Assembly: GCF_020169515.1 (NCBI RefSeq)
Contig: NZ_JAHMHW010000004.1
Coordinates: 186,001-250,000 of the forward strand
DNA length: 64,000 bases
Source: Paenibacillus vietnamensis
Lineage (GTDB): Bacteria > Bacillota > Bacilli > Paenibacillales > Paenibacillaceae
Reading direction: 5' to 3'
The notes under the pieces were generated by a model, which was given only the letters and a program-made list of their open reading frames with translations, did no database searches and was not told the DNA's origin. Shown here piece after piece: positions 1 to 9,240 of this stretch. Within the stretch, counting starts at the first letter, position 1. Every line of letters begins with the position of its first letter. Position numbers and translations under genes: made by a program.

Positions 1-1250
1 TGCAAATAATAGTCGCCGTCCTCGGCGGCCTGCAGCCAATCCGCGGGTCCTTCCTCCATGATCCGGCGCAAAAAAGCCATTCTCCCGGAGCTTTCGCCCT
101 GCAGCGTTCCCCCTGAAGATATCCAGGCCCGTTTATCCGGATGGATATACGCCTCGCCGTGTGTGACGTAGCCGCCTCTTGCCATCGCTTCCCAGAATCG
201 GTGCGTCATTTCTTCTCCGGAAATGTTGCCCCATCTCCGGGAGCTGTTGCCTTCATAAGAGATTTCATCGATGACGACCGGCTTGCGGTTCGCCAGTCTC
301 CATTCCGTCGTCTGCTCGGGATCCCAATGCTGGATGCTTTGATGGGTAATCCATGGCTTTGAGAAATCATAAAGCGGAGACGACTCATACATTTTGGTGC
401 CGTTGTGAATCGAACGAAGATGCTGGTAAGGATCCTGGCGCTGAACAAATTGGATCAGCCGGTCCCAATCTTCGACGGTCTTGCATTTATTAAAATCATA
501 TTCGTTGGACAGGGACCACCAAACGTTGCGGAACGCTGCCAAACGGGCGATGACGTAATGCAAATAATAGTGATCGGTTTCCCGGTCCATGCTGTCGAAG
601 CCCCATTCGCCTTTGTCGTAAGGGTGGAACAAAATCAGGTCCGCTTCGATGCCAAGCCTGCCCAAATCCGCGATACGTTTCTCCAAATGGGCAAAAAACT
701 GCGGATTAAAGCGTGTCCGGTCCGCATCCTCAGGACCGGTTCCCGCAAAGGCCAGCTGAGGCGGCCTCATGCCGCGGGTAGGGAGCAAGCACATCCGCAC
801 CTTATTGAAAGGAGATGACTCCAGCGATTGCAGGGTCAGTTCTTCATTCCGCTCATCGCCGTGATGGGTCCAGTGATAGCAGGTCGTGCCAAATGGCATA
901 TATGCGGTGCCGTCTTCATAGGTAAAATGATAGCCGTCCTTCACCCTGACCGGTCCGTGATTGCCGGATGACGGCTGCGTACAAGTAAACTCGCCGTAAC
1001 GGCCGTCCAGCTCGGGGCTGCTGCTTGACGTCTTATACCGCCAGACGCCGATCTCGTCCGGCATAAACCGGATGCGGTAAACGCCGTCTCCGTCATAGAA
1101 GCCTTCCGGCTCGACTATGCGGTTTTTATACTGAAAGCGGGCGGATAGACGTACCTCCTGATACGGATTTCCATCGGACGGCCCGTTCAGGCTTAGCTCG
1201 AAAATCCCCCATTTTTCCGCTTCCGTTGGTTGCTTCTGCAATTCCGTCAA
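1..1250 (-). CDS. DUF5060/DUF4038-type glycoside hydrolase, 3' end beyond the window
   Basis: This frame is open from a TTG codon at 1250 to the left edge (about 416 codons). No in-frame ATG fits: the nearby ATG is followed by an in-frame TGA, whereas AAGGAG lies 10 nt before the TTG. Residues 1-80 look like the DUF5060 beta-sandwich seen at the N-terminus of these enzymes (EKWGIFELSLNGPSDGNPY). From about residue 110 a DUF4038-type TIM barrel follows (FGTTCYHWTHHGDE, WWSLSNEYDF, KPVVIDEISYEG), with acidic residues at the expected barrel ends (NEYD and DEISYEG). DUF4038 enzymes include GH140 apiosidases; the substrate here is not known. The protein has no signal peptide, so it is probably cytoplasmic and acts on imported oligosaccharides. 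Its leader carries the paired CCTATA motif shared with the other carbohydrate operons. The family call is fairly secure, the specificity is not. Confidence 0.85.
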   Translation of the reverse strand, partial: MTELQKQPTEAEKWGIFELSLNGPSDGNPYQEVRLSARFQYKNRIVEPEGFYDGDGVYRIRFMPDEIGVWRYKTSSSSPELDGRYGEFTCTQPSSGNHGPVRVKDGYHFTYEDGTAYMPFGTTCYHWTHHGDERNEELTLQSLESSPFNKVRMCLLPTRGMRPPQLAFAGTGPEDADRTRFNPQFFAHLEKRIADLGRLGIEADLILFHPYDKGEWGFDSMDRETDHYYLHYVIARLAAFRNVWWSLSNEYDFNKCKTVEDWDRLIQFVQRQDPYQHLRSIHNGTKMYESSPLYDFSKPWITHQSIQHWDPEQTTEWRLANRKPVVIDEISYEGNSSRRWGNISGEEMTHRFWEAMARGGYVTHGEAYIHPDKRAWISSGGTLQGESSGRMAFLRRIMEEGPADWLQAAEDGDYYL

Positions 1251-1350
1251 TCCATGAGCACTCCTTTCAATGTATAGACGCGTGTTTATAGTCGATAAGA
1301 ATTAGATCTTCTGTTCGATTGTACCTTCTTTTATACGATCCGATGGATTC

Positions 1351-1404
1351 ATTATACTGCTTCCCATTTCACCGATTATAGGTGGTGGGCACTTAATCTA
1401 TAGG
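1351..1404 (-). promoter_or_regulatory. Paired CCTATA activator site and -10 box, leader of DUF4038 gene
   Basis: Two copies of TATAGG (+ strand) start at 1377 and 1399, exactly 22 bp apart. On the transcribed strand they read CCTATA. The proximal copy is followed after 20 bp by a perfect -10 box TATAAT (1351-1356). No good -35 box is present, so the proximal copy sits at the -35 position, as for an AraC-type activator. The same arrangement recurs at other operons in this window. Confidence 0.7.
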
Positions 1405-1451
1405 TGATTCGTGCTTTCGCCGGACCTGCTGCCGGCTTGCTTCCAATAAAG

Positions 1452-1478
1452 AAATGGGGCGCCGGAAGCGCCCCATTT
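1452..1478 (-). terminator. Rho-independent terminator after SBP gene
   Basis: An 11-bp perfect stem (AAATGGGGCGC with GCGCCCCATTT, loop CGGAA) lies about 75 nt past the stop of the 1551-2915 gene. On the minus strand it is followed by a T-rich stretch (ATTTCTTTATT). Confidence 0.8.
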
Positions 1479-1550
1479 TGCGGGAATTCGTAAAAACGGT
1501 ACCGATCGATGACCAACTTAGGTGATATCAATCAATTTTCGTTATTTCAC

Positions 1551-2915
1551 TTATTGATATTGAGTTCCATCGCCGCCGGCATCGATCGCAGCCTTCGTCT
1601 CCAAAAGCTGTTTGTTGATCATTTCGTTGACGACCCGAAGCGCGGTTGCGCTGTCCTTCGACTGCTCAAAAATATTCGGCTGGAATACCTGCTGCACCGG
1701 CGGATTGATGAACGTGAGACCCGGCTTGCGCGGCGCCGGCATCGCGCTTTTCAGAGCGAATATGCCCGCAACATGCTTGTCTTTCAGCTGCGGAACGTTT
1801 TGTGCGAAAGCCTGCTGCACATTCGGGCTGTTAAGCGGGCTGATAATCCCCTCTTTCGCCCGGGCCTCCTGGACTTCATCCGAAAGCAGATATTGTATAA
1901 CCTGGAACGCCAAATCCTTATTTTTGGATTGCTTCGTAATGAACAGTCCGTTCACATTGGCCTGATATTTACTCTCCGGAGCTTCCGGGAATACGGGAAC
2001 CGCAGCAATATCGAAATTCAAATCCGGGAATTCCTGCGACCATCTAAGGACATTCTCGATAACATCCACAGACATCCCCATTTGACCTTTCGGGAAGTCG
2101 CCGGTCGTCGTGAACTGGTTGCCCGGAATTTCGTAGAAACGGCGGATATTGTTGACGATTTTCAGCCAGGCATCGGTATCCAGTGCCCCTTTGTCTTCAT
2201 TCGGATCGAACACGGCCTCGGAAAGCTGATTATAGTACATATAATGGCTCGGGTGCTGCTGATAGCCTTTATAGGTAATGTCCCCGTCCTGACGAGTCAG
2301 CTTTTTGGTCAGTTCGTAAGCTTCGTCATAAGTCATGCCGTCCTTCGGGTAGTCCAAGCCGTATTTATCGAAAATATCCTTGTTATAGACCAGGACAAAA
2401 TCGCTCTGCTCGAACGGGAGCGCGTATACTTTGCCGCCCGAAGCCGTTTTGATCCGTTCCAGGCTGCCTTGATCCAGCAAGCTTGTATCAAAATTGAATT
2501 TTTTGATCAGCTCCGACATATCGTACTCCAGCTCGAACTTCTCGATCATCCGGCGCGAATTGCGGTATACCTCCTCGAATACGATATCCGGAATCGTTCC
2601 TTTGGCTATCAAATCCTCATACCGTGTGCCGTCATTCCAATGCACATGCTTCAGAGTAATATCCGGAAACTTCTTTTTGATGTACTGCCCGATCAGCCGG
2701 TCGAAATTTGCTTCATCCTCGTAGACTTTGTTTTGGGCGGTATAAAAAAACAATGTATGATCATCCGAAGCGGAGCCTGCATTCCCGTTTCCGCTTTCGT
2801 TTGCAACTTGATTTCCCCCCTCATTTACACTTTCACCGCCCGTATTGTCCGTACAGCCGGTCAGCACCGAGAAGGTGAGAATGGTTGATAATGCAAATGC
2901 CGCTGTCTTTTTCAT
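1551..2915 (-). CDS. Extracellular solute-binding lipoprotein, sugar ABC transporter (SBP 1)
   Basis: A 454-aa family 1-type solute-binding protein. The N-terminus is a lipoprotein signal (MKKTAAFALSTILTFSVLTGC) with lipobox Cys21, followed by a Gly/Asn/Ser-rich linker to about residue 50. The mature part has the features of sugar-binding proteins (GTIPDIVFE, DFVLVYNKDIFDKYGLDYPKDG, PGNQFTTTGDFPKGQMGMSVD, PGLTFINPP). GGAGGG lies upstream of the ATG. It is a tandem paralogue of the gene at 2987-4360 and a more distant paralogue of 29310-30647. No permease or ATPase is adjacent. It probably delivers an oligosaccharide to one of the permease pairs encoded at 11113-19319; that pairing is inference. 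Confidence 0.9.
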   Translation of the reverse strand: MKKTAAFALSTILTFSVLTGCTDNTGGESVNEGGNQVANESGNGNAGSASDDHTLFFYTAQNKVYEDEANFDRLIGQYIKKKFPDITLKHVHWNDGTRYEDLIAKGTIPDIVFEEVYRNSRRMIEKFELEYDMSELIKKFNFDTSLLDQGSLERIKTASGGKVYALPFEQSDFVLVYNKDIFDKYGLDYPKDGMTYDEAYELTKKLTRQDGDITYKGYQQHPSHYMYYNQLSEAVFDPNEDKGALDTDAWLKIVNNIRRFYEIPGNQFTTTGDFPKGQMGMSVDVIENVLRWSQEFPDLNFDIAAVPVFPEAPESKYQANVNGLFITKQSKNKDLAFQVIQYLLSDEVQEARAKEGIISPLNSPNVQQAFAQNVPQLKDKHVAGIFALKSAMPAPRKPGLTFINPPVQQVFQPNIFEQSKDSATALRVVNEMINKQLLETKAAIDAGGDGTQYQ

Positions 2916-2946
2916 TTTTCTTTGTTTCCCTCCATTTTTAGGTGTA

Positions 2947-2973
2947 AAGGCCTCCCCGATCCGGAGAGGCCTT
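2947..2973 (-). terminator. Intergenic hairpin between tandem SBP genes (attenuator or stabiliser)
   Basis: An 8-bp perfect stem (AAGGCCTC with GAGGCCTT, plus two inner C-G pairs) fills the 71-nt gap between the two SBP genes. There is no good U-run after it on the minus strand, so it may be an mRNA-stabilising or partial-termination hairpin that raises expression of the upstream gene. Confidence 0.5.
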
Positions 2974-2986
2974 CCTGCTTAACTGA

Positions 2987-4360
2987 TCATTGATAAGCGG
3001 TACCGTCGCCGCCGGCTTCAACCGCCGCCTTTGTTTCCGCAAGCTGCTTGTTGATCATCTCGTTGACGACCCGCAGCGCGGTCGCGCTGTCTTTGGATTG
3101 CTCGAAAATGTTCGGCTGGAACACCTGCGCAACCGGCGGGTTAATAAATGTCAGGCCCGGCTTGCGCGGTGCCGGCATTGCGCTTTTCAGTGCGAACAAA
3201 GCTTGAATGTGTTTGTCCTTCATTTGCGGAACGTTTTGAGCGAATACCTGCTGAACCTCAGGAACATTGAGCGGTCCGATAATGGATTCCTTCTGACGCT
3301 CAGCCTGTACCTCGTCGGAAAGGAGATATTGAATAACCTCAAACGCCAGCTCTTTATTCTTCGATTGTTTTGTAATGAACAGGCCGTTCAGGTTCGGCTG
3401 ATATTTCGAGCCCGATGCTTCCGGGAATACCGGTACGGACGCAAGGTCGAAATTCAGATCCGGGAATTCGGTTGCCCATTTAAGCACATTTTCTACGACA
3501 TCTACGGACATCGCCATTTGACCTTTCGGGAAGTCGCCCGTTGTGGTGAACTGGTTGCCCGGAATTTCATAGAAACGGCGGATATTGTTGACGATTTTCA
3601 GCCAGTTGTCCGAATCCATAGCGCCTTTGTCTTCGTTAGGGTCAAGCGAAGGCTCGGAAACCTGGTTGTACATCATGTAATGGCTCGGATGCTGCTGATA
3701 GCCTTTATAGGTAATGTCGCCATCCTGACGAGTCAGCTTCTTGGCCAGTTCATAAGCCTCGTCGTACGTCATGCCGTCCTTCGGATAATCAAGCCCGTAT
3801 TTATCGAAAATATCTTTGTTATAAGCAAGCACGAAATCGCTCATCTCGAACGGAAGCGAGTAGATTTTGCCGTCCGAAGCCGTCTTAACGACCTCCATGC
3901 TTGCCGGATCCAATTTGCTCGTATCGAAATTAAATTGCTTGATCAGATCGCTCATATCGTATTCCATTTCGAACTTCTTGATCATTCTGGAAGTGTTACG
4001 GCGAACCTGCTCGAACACGATATCCGGAATGGTACCCTTGGCGATCAAATCCTCATATCGTGTACCGTCGTTCCAGTGCACGTGCTTAAGCTCGATATCC
4101 GGAAACTTTTTCTTGATGTATTGTCCGATCAGCCGGTCGAAATTCGCTTCGTCTTCGTAAACCGGGTTTTGTGCGGTGTAGAAGAAAAGCGTGTTGTCTC
4201 CGGAATCGGAGCCTTCCGTACCCGCGGGATCGTTGCTTGGCGCATTCACGTTATTTGCGCTATTCGTCTCTTCAGGGGCATTCGTGCTGTTGGTGCAGCC
4301 TGCCAATCCTGTAACGGCAAAGCATGCTGCAAGGGCTGAAATCATTAATTTCTTTTTCAT
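2987..4360 (-). CDS. Extracellular solute-binding lipoprotein, sugar ABC transporter (SBP 2)
   Basis: A 457-aa solute-binding lipoprotein closely similar to SBP 1 throughout; both share FDRLIGQYIKKKFPDI, HVHWNDGTRYEDLIAKG and PGNQFTTTGDFPKGQM. The start at 4360 was chosen because it follows AGGAGGT by 12 nt and opens a lipoprotein signal peptide (MKKKLMISALAACF, lipobox LAGC, Cys22); an upstream extension of 21 codons lacks such features. A polar linker follows to about residue 55. The gene has its own promoter with the paired CCTATA motif and a CRE box. SBP 1 follows 71 nt downstream, probably in the same transcript. The pair looks like a tandem duplication with the ligand-contacting parts beginning to diverge (for example FVLVYNKD against FVLAYNKD). 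Confidence 0.9.
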   Translation of the reverse strand: MKKKLMISALAACFAVTGLAGCTNSTNAPEETNSANNVNAPSNDPAGTEGSDSGDNTLFFYTAQNPVYEDEANFDRLIGQYIKKKFPDIELKHVHWNDGTRYEDLIAKGTIPDIVFEQVRRNTSRMIKKFEMEYDMSDLIKQFNFDTSKLDPASMEVVKTASDGKIYSLPFEMSDFVLAYNKDIFDKYGLDYPKDGMTYDEAYELAKKLTRQDGDITYKGYQQHPSHYMMYNQVSEPSLDPNEDKGAMDSDNWLKIVNNIRRFYEIPGNQFTTTGDFPKGQMAMSVDVVENVLKWATEFPDLNFDLASVPVFPEASGSKYQPNLNGLFITKQSKNKELAFEVIQYLLSDEVQAERQKESIIGPLNVPEVQQVFAQNVPQMKDKHIQALFALKSAMPAPRKPGLTFINPPVAQVFQPNIFEQSKDSATALRVVNEMINKQLAETKAAVEAGGDGTAYQ

Positions 4361-4436
4361 ACGTAATGGAAGACCTCCTGTTTTTATTGTCGTAACTGCA
4401 TCTTTCGGCATCACCGCAATCACTTGGTCAACACAA

Positions 4437-4450
4437 TAGAAGCGCTTTCA
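4437..4450 (-). promoter_or_regulatory. cre: CRE (CcpA) box in SBP 2 leader
   Basis: TGAAAGCGCTTCTA on the minus strand is close to the CRE consensus TGWAANCGNTNWCA. It lies about 90-100 nt downstream of the predicted transcription start and 77 nt before the start codon, a roadblock position for catabolite repression. Confidence 0.6.
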
Positions 4451-4544
4451 ATGCATCAAACGTATGTCTACCTTTTTACCGTTTCGACGTATCCCCTCTC
4501 ATCGGAATCTATCTAATGGGTAATGCGTTACTGCTTGTCTTAAA

Positions 4545-4596
4545 ATTATCATAGCTTCCGAGCAGATTTATGGGTCTTTTATTCCAGCTTTATAGG
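4545..4596 (-). promoter_or_regulatory. Paired CCTATA activator site and -10 box, SBP 2 promoter
   Basis: On the + strand TATGGG starts at 4569 and TATAGG at 4591, 22 bp apart. The -10-like box GATAAT (4545-4550, minus strand) lies 18 bp from the proximal copy. One mismatch in the proximal copy; otherwise the same layout as at 1351-1404. Confidence 0.6.
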
Positions 4597-4623
4597 CTAT
4601 TTTCTGCAACCGCTTTTTTTTGC

Positions 4624-5337
4624 TTACTTCTCGCCGATCGCCCATTGCACGGTAGAATCAAAGAGCTTCCAGCCGTCGTCTGTCGTATAAATGAGATCCT
4701 CCGGCGCCATATACATAAACACGCGGCGGGCAGGCGCAGCGTTGCCGATCCCGTTTTTGGTTCCCTTATCGTAAACGGCGATCAGCGCTTTTTTGTCGTC
4801 ATCCGCAGCGGTTGCAATGATGGCGGCATCGCCGGTAGGCACGATATATTCAAAGCCGCCGTTCGATTTGTATACGTTCACACTGCCGCTCAAGCCTGAG
4901 GCGATCGGATGCTTGTCGTCTTTAATGTTCAAGGCTGTCCCGAGAACTCTGCCGAAATCGGCGTTTTCGTTCGTCCCCGTCATGTCGTTGTAGCTCGTCA
5001 CTTTGCCTTGAGCATAAATGACGGGAACGGGCGTATTATACAGCTTTGTGCCGATATTGCCCGCGCTGCTGATCGTGGAGTTAACGTAAACGAGCGAATA
5101 GTTATTTGCTTTTTTGTCCGTAATTTCCCGGTCCGTCATTTCGGTCACTTCAAATCCAAGCTTAGTCAAATGGTCTTTTGTCAGCGTATCGCCGATCGTG
5201 TCGCTGCCGACATAAATAACCGTTTTCTCTTTCGGCTCTTCCTTTTCATTTGTAGATGCCGTAGAGGATGAACAAGCCGATAATGCGGTAGTCACTGCCA
5301 CCAAAGCCGCGCACAAAATCATAGAACGACGTTTCAT
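4624..5337 (-). CDS. Secreted lipoprotein with ThuA/glutamine-amidotransferase-like fold
   Basis: A 237-aa lipoprotein. The start at 5337 follows GGGGGA and opens a clear signal with lipobox (MKRRSMILCAALVAVTTALSAC, Cys22). A Glu/Lys linker follows. From about residue 38 the pattern (VIYVGSDTIGD, LVYVNSTISSAGNIG, PVPVIYAQ, HPIASGLSGSVNVY, PARRVFMYMAPEDL, LFDSTVQWAIGE) resembles ThuA-like, class-I-amidotransferase-fold domains often attached to secreted carbohydrate-active proteins. No catalytic Cys triad is evident. It is the last gene of the MacB-like operon (67 nt after the ATPase gene), so it may bind a cell-envelope or sugar ligand for that system. Role not established. Confidence 0.65.
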   Translation of the reverse strand: MKRRSMILCAALVAVTTALSACSSSTASTNEKEEPKEKTVIYVGSDTIGDTLTKDHLTKLGFEVTEMTDREITDKKANNYSLVYVNSTISSAGNIGTKLYNTPVPVIYAQGKVTSYNDMTGTNENADFGRVLGTALNIKDDKHPIASGLSGSVNVYKSNGGFEYIVPTGDAAIIATAADDDKKALIAVYDKGTKNGIGNAAPARRVFMYMAPEDLIYTTDDGWKLFDSTVQWAIGEK

Positions 5338-5405
5338 GGATACGATTCCCCCAGTACATAGAATAAATAAAAACTTTATAGGTAAAAGCTGCCCCCGTTC
5401 CACCG

Positions 5406-6281
5406 TCAAGGAACGGGAGGCGATAAGACGATTTTCCCTTCTTCCAGCGTGACACGAATCTTATTTTTGCTTTTCATCCCGATTGCGTCCAAATAAGATT
5501 CAGGGATTTGCAGACGCCCCGCCCTGTCAAGAACGGCGTATTCAATATGCGTGTCCTCCTCGGCGGTGGCGCTTCCAAGTTCATCCAGCTCCTGGGCATA
5601 GGACGTTCGCCTGACCATCTCCGACGAGGTTTTGCCGTCGCGGATCGCGACGACGCGGTCCACTTTTTGGGCAAGCTGAGGATCGTGGGTAACGATGACG
5701 ACCGTCAGACCGAGCGACTGGGATAAATGCCGGAATAAATCAAGAATTTGATTCGCCATGTTCGTATCAACGGATCCCGTCGGCTCATCCGCAAGCAGCA
5801 GCTTCGGATGGTTGGCCAGCGCAATGGCGATGGCGACACGCTGCTGCTCGCCGCCGGAAAGCTGGTTAAGACGGTTTTGACGCCGATGACTGAGCCCGAC
5901 CGCTTCAAGCAGCTCCTGCGCGCGCTCGCGCTTTCGCCGCCCTTTAAGCAGAATAGGCAGCTCCACGTTTTCCTGCGCCGTCAAATACGGGATCAGATTG
6001 CGCGCATTATTTTGCCAGACGAAGCCTACCGTTTCCCGTTTATAATGGACCAGCTCCTGATCCGATATGGTAAGCAGATCCTTGCCGTCCACGAAGACCG
6101 ATCCCGCCGTTGGCCGGTCGAGTCCTCCGAGGACGTTCATCAGCGTCGATTTTCCGCTGCCGCTGTTGCCGATGATCGCCATTAATTCGCCGGCTTCCAC
6201 CTGCAGGTCAAGTCCTTGCAGGGCAACCACTTCCAGGTCGGCCTGTTTATAAATTTTCACAAGATTTTCACACCGGATCAT
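5406..6281 (-). CDS. ABC transporter ATPase with C-terminal AbrB/SpoVT-like tail
   Basis: A 291-aa MacB/LolD-type ATPase. Walker [10 protein letters not shown] (about residue 39), signature [12 protein letters not shown], Walker [13 protein letters not shown] and the H-loop THD are intact, so it should hydrolyse ATP. After the normal end of the domain (about 230) there is an acidic linker and a roughly 42-residue tail, [20 protein letters not shown] followed by [18 protein letters not shown], which matches the swapped-hairpin AbrB/SpoVT pattern (GR-x-x-IP, then LG, then IVL). The start codon is 1 nt past the stop of the FtsX-type permease gene, with GGGGGAGG before it. It is the second ATPase of this operon; the other is at 10256-10963. 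Confidence 0.88.
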   Translation of the reverse strand: MIRCENLVKIYKQADLEVVALQGLDLQVEAGELMAIIGNSGSGKSTLMNVLGGLDRPTAGSVFVDGKDLLTISDQELVHYKRETVGFVWQNNARNLIPYLTAQENVELPILLKGRRKRERAQELLEAVGLSHRRQNRLNQLSGGEQQRVAIAIALANHPKLLLADEPTGSVDTNMANQILDLFRHLSQSLGLTVVIVTHDPQLAQKVDRVVAIRDGKTSSEMVRRTSYAQELDELGSATAEEDTHIEYAVLDRAGRLQIPESYLDAIGMKSKNKIRVTLEEGKIVLSPPVP

Positions 6282-6282
6282 C

Positions 6283-9228
6283 CTAATCCTCCCCCAGCTT
6301 AAGAGCCTGATGGATACGGATCCGGGATACGGTTAAACCGAGGATACCGATTCCAAGCAGCATCATGATCGTCACGATGATGTATAATCCAATCTGGTCG
6401 CTGGGATTAAACGTCACTTCGAACGGCAAAATTTGCGTTTTCGGATCGAAGGACATTTCGAACAGCCTTACGAAAAGCCGGCTCGTCAAATTCCCGTTTA
6501 GAATCCCCAATCCGATCGCTGCGCCGGAAATAAGAAGCTGCTCGGCGACCAGCATCCCGATCAGCTGGAAGAACGATATTCCCATCGCCCGAAGGATGCC
6601 GAACTGGAGCGTCCGTGCGAGCAGGGAAAGTACCCAGTACAGCAAAAAACCGACAAACGTAATCACGATCGAGATCAGGAAATCAAGCGTCATGACACCG
6701 TTAATCGCAAGCTGGAACGGGTCGTTGACCGCCCTGATCCGCTCCTGATTCGCGTCCGACAATGAAGTAATATCGTACCCTTTATCCGTTATCGCTTGAT
6801 AGACATGCTGGCTCGTCGCCCCTTCCTTCAGCTTCAGCCATACCTCATAAGGCTCCAGGGCAATGTTGTTCTGGATATAGGAAAGGTTGCCGATTACCAG
6901 ATTCGGCATGGCCGCTCTGGCTTCGTTGCCGCCATTGCCCGCTGCGGGCTGCGAAATCCCGCCGGTGCCCGGATTCCAGGTCGGCCAATAATCGACGATT
7001 CCATAGATGATAAATTCCGCCGTATCCGCACCGTACCAGCCCAATTGGATCAAATCCCCTGTTTTTAGGCCATGCTGGAGGGCCATCGATCTGGATATAA
7101 GGACGGCGGACGGCTCGGAAGCAAGCAGATTCAAATAAGAATTAAACGTATAATCAAGAAGGCCGTCTCTGAGCCAGGCTGTCATGCCAAATTCATAGGT
7201 ATCGATCCCCATCAATTTGACTTTATCCTGCTCCTGCCGCTTCGATGTGCCTTCCTTATTCCTGTTTCCCTGAGTGTAATAGGAAGCGTCCTGCTTGATG
7301 AAAACCTTAGCCGCATGCTCTACATCAGGCATCTGAGTAAAAGGCAAAAAGGATGGCTCGCTGTACTGTGTCTTGCGCGGCGCCGCTTTGACGGAGGAAC
7401 CGTTCTCTTCCGATGCCTCCCCTTCCTCGCCGCCCGCCCCGCCGGACAATAGAATAGGCGGTGCGTCGCTCTCCCAGTGAACTTTCATCGTGATGTCCGC
7501 GCCGATCCGGTAATCGATTTTGTCCTCGACATTTTTGTTGATGGTCCGGTTGGCGCTCGCGCTGAAAATGCCGGTGGCGATCGTTATGATCATAAACACC
7601 ATAATGAATTTGAACGAAGCCGACGTCCGGCCGACCTGAATTAACGTGTAATAAAGCGACGGCGGCCACCATCGTCTTCCGATCAAATAAACGAGACGGA
7701 TGAACCAGGGGTACAGCCGAAGCAGGCTCAGGGCCAGCCCCAGGACGAAAAACGCCGGAATGAGAAACAGAAGCGGATCGATCGACAGGTCAGCCGTATT
7801 CGCTCCGATGGAAAGCAGCTTGCTCATCCGCGTTTCATAGCTTTGCAAGCCGTACAGCGATACGCCGATCAGAATAATATCGATAAAATACTTGTGCCAG
7901 AACGACTGCTTCTGAACGCGTGCCATTTGCTGCTTATGCGCTACAATCGAGAATCGGGTCGCAAGCAGCACCGGGATCAGTGTCATGATCAGCGACAATA
8001 CAACGGCGATCAGCGCGTATTGGAATGCATCCTTGCCGACCTCTGCATGCAATTTCGCTCTTTGGACGAATTCCAGAAACCCGCTGGAAGCGCCCAGCAC
8101 CTTGGTGATCATAACCCCTACATACGGTCCTGCGAAAAATGCAATAATGCCAAGCACCAAACCTTCCACCGTATATCCGAGTACGATTTGCAGCCGGCTT
8201 GCGCCTCTGCTTCGCAGCACGGCGATTTCCGTCTTCTGGCGGTCCGTAATCAGGTTGGCGACCATATAAAGGTAAAATCCTAACATCAGCATAACCGGCA
8301 CATTCAGAGACAGAAGCAGGATCTTGAGCTTCGCTTCCTTCTCCTTATACAGGCTTAGCGTTCGGAGAGCCGGCGCATTTTTCGAATACGTATCGTACTG
8401 CCCTTTCATATGGGCGGTAATACGCCCGTTTTCTGCGATGAACTCCTTGGCCGTGCTCAGCGTCATTTTCGTGTAATCGAGGGCAAAATACCAATAGCTT
8501 GCTTTGACCTTCAGCGCTTGGCCTTCCGTAAAGGACTTATCGAACAAATCCAGGTCGATAAGGAAGCTGCTTTTATAGCTGACCGTGGAATTGTACCAGA
8601 ACAGATCCGCATAATCGCTTGGTTCGATCACGCCTACAGGCTTGACGCTAATCTCCGTCTTGACGTTATCGTCTTTTATCGTAAAGACATTGCCGAGCAC
8701 CAGATTCAGCTCCGTCAGCGCCTCCGGCACGACAAGCGCCTCGTAGACGCCGCCTTCCGGCTCTTTCTTCGGAAGTCGTCCGTCCTTCAGCTTCACATGC
8801 TGCTCCAAATCGCTGATCGCGGCAAAATTCGCCCAGCGGATCTTGTTGACATCCATCCGCTCGGTATCGGACGGCAGAAAGCTGTAAACATCCGAAGCTC
8901 TCTCCCGGGCGAACTGCTGCACCGGCAGCCCGAAACGGCCGGACGCTTTCTCGCTTAAATAGTCATCCGTAGAGAAAAATCCACCGTCCTGAGGGCTCTT
9001 GCCTTCAGCAGTCGGATTATCGGCAGACAGCCAGTATGTGCCCGGATACTGTCCGCTGTCCGATTGCAGGTTTTGCAGCTCCTGACTTAACATGCGCTGC
9101 AGGATGGCGTTCGTATAGATCGGTATGCTGCTTGATAAAGCGACGGTTAGGACGAGGCCGAACAGCAGGCTGAGCTGCAGCCATTTGTTTTTTATCATTT
9201 TGCGCAAAATCATAATTAACAGCGCCAA
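6283..9228 (-). CDS. FtsX-type ABC transporter permease (MacB/LolC-E-like)
   Basis: A 981-aa membrane protein. It has a first transmembrane helix at about residues 15-35 followed by a large extracytoplasmic region. A bundle of helices with the FtsX signature follows (about 305-425, including KTEIAVLRSRGASRLQIV). Further helices lie near 450-545, then a second large outside domain (about 550-840). A C-terminal FtsX domain ends the protein (about 850-975, FGILRAMGISFFQLIGMLVAEQ). This is the duplicated FtsX architecture of long LolCDE/MacB-like permeases. The start is TTG at 9228, 8 nt after GGGGG; the adjacent ATG is out of frame. It sits between an HlyD-type adaptor and the ATPase genes in one operon. 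Such systems export or extract hydrophobic or peptide substrates; the substrate here is unknown. Confidence 0.88.
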   Translation of the reverse strand: MALLIMILRKMIKNKWLQLSLLFGLVLTVALSSSIPIYTNAILQRMLSQELQNLQSDSGQYPGTYWLSADNPTAEGKSPQDGGFFSTDDYLSEKASGRFGLPVQQFARERASDVYSFLPSDTERMDVNKIRWANFAAISDLEQHVKLKDGRLPKKEPEGGVYEALVVPEALTELNLVLGNVFTIKDDNVKTEISVKPVGVIEPSDYADLFWYNSTVSYKSSFLIDLDLFDKSFTEGQALKVKASYWYFALDYTKMTLSTAKEFIAENGRITAHMKGQYDTYSKNAPALRTLSLYKEKEAKLKILLLSLNVPVMLMLGFYLYMVANLITDRQKTEIAVLRSRGASRLQIVLGYTVEGLVLGIIAFFAGPYVGVMITKVLGASSGFLEFVQRAKLHAEVGKDAFQYALIAVVLSLIMTLIPVLLATRFSIVAHKQQMARVQKQSFWHKYFIDIILIGVSLYGLQSYETRMSKLLSIGANTADLSIDPLLFLIPAFFVLGLALSLLRLYPWFIRLVYLIGRRWWPPSLYYTLIQVGRTSASFKFIMVFMIITIATGIFSASANRTINKNVEDKIDYRIGADITMKVHWESDAPPILLSGGAGGEEGEASEENGSSVKAAPRKTQYSEPSFLPFTQMPDVEHAAKVFIKQDASYYTQGNRNKEGTSKRQEQDKVKLMGIDTYEFGMTAWLRDGLLDYTFNSYLNLLASEPSAVLISRSMALQHGLKTGDLIQLGWYGADTAEFIIYGIVDYWPTWNPGTGGISQPAAGNGGNEARAAMPNLVIGNLSYIQNNIALEPYEVWLKLKEGATSQHVYQAITDKGYDITSLSDANQERIRAVNDPFQLAINGVMTLDFLISIVITFVGFLLYWVLSLLARTLQFGILRAMGISFFQLIGMLVAEQLLISGAAIGLGILNGNLTSRLFVRLFEMSFDPKTQILPFEVTFNPSDQIGLYIIVTIMMLLGIGILGLTVSRIRIHQALKLGED

Positions 9229-9240
9229 TGCATAAGCCCC

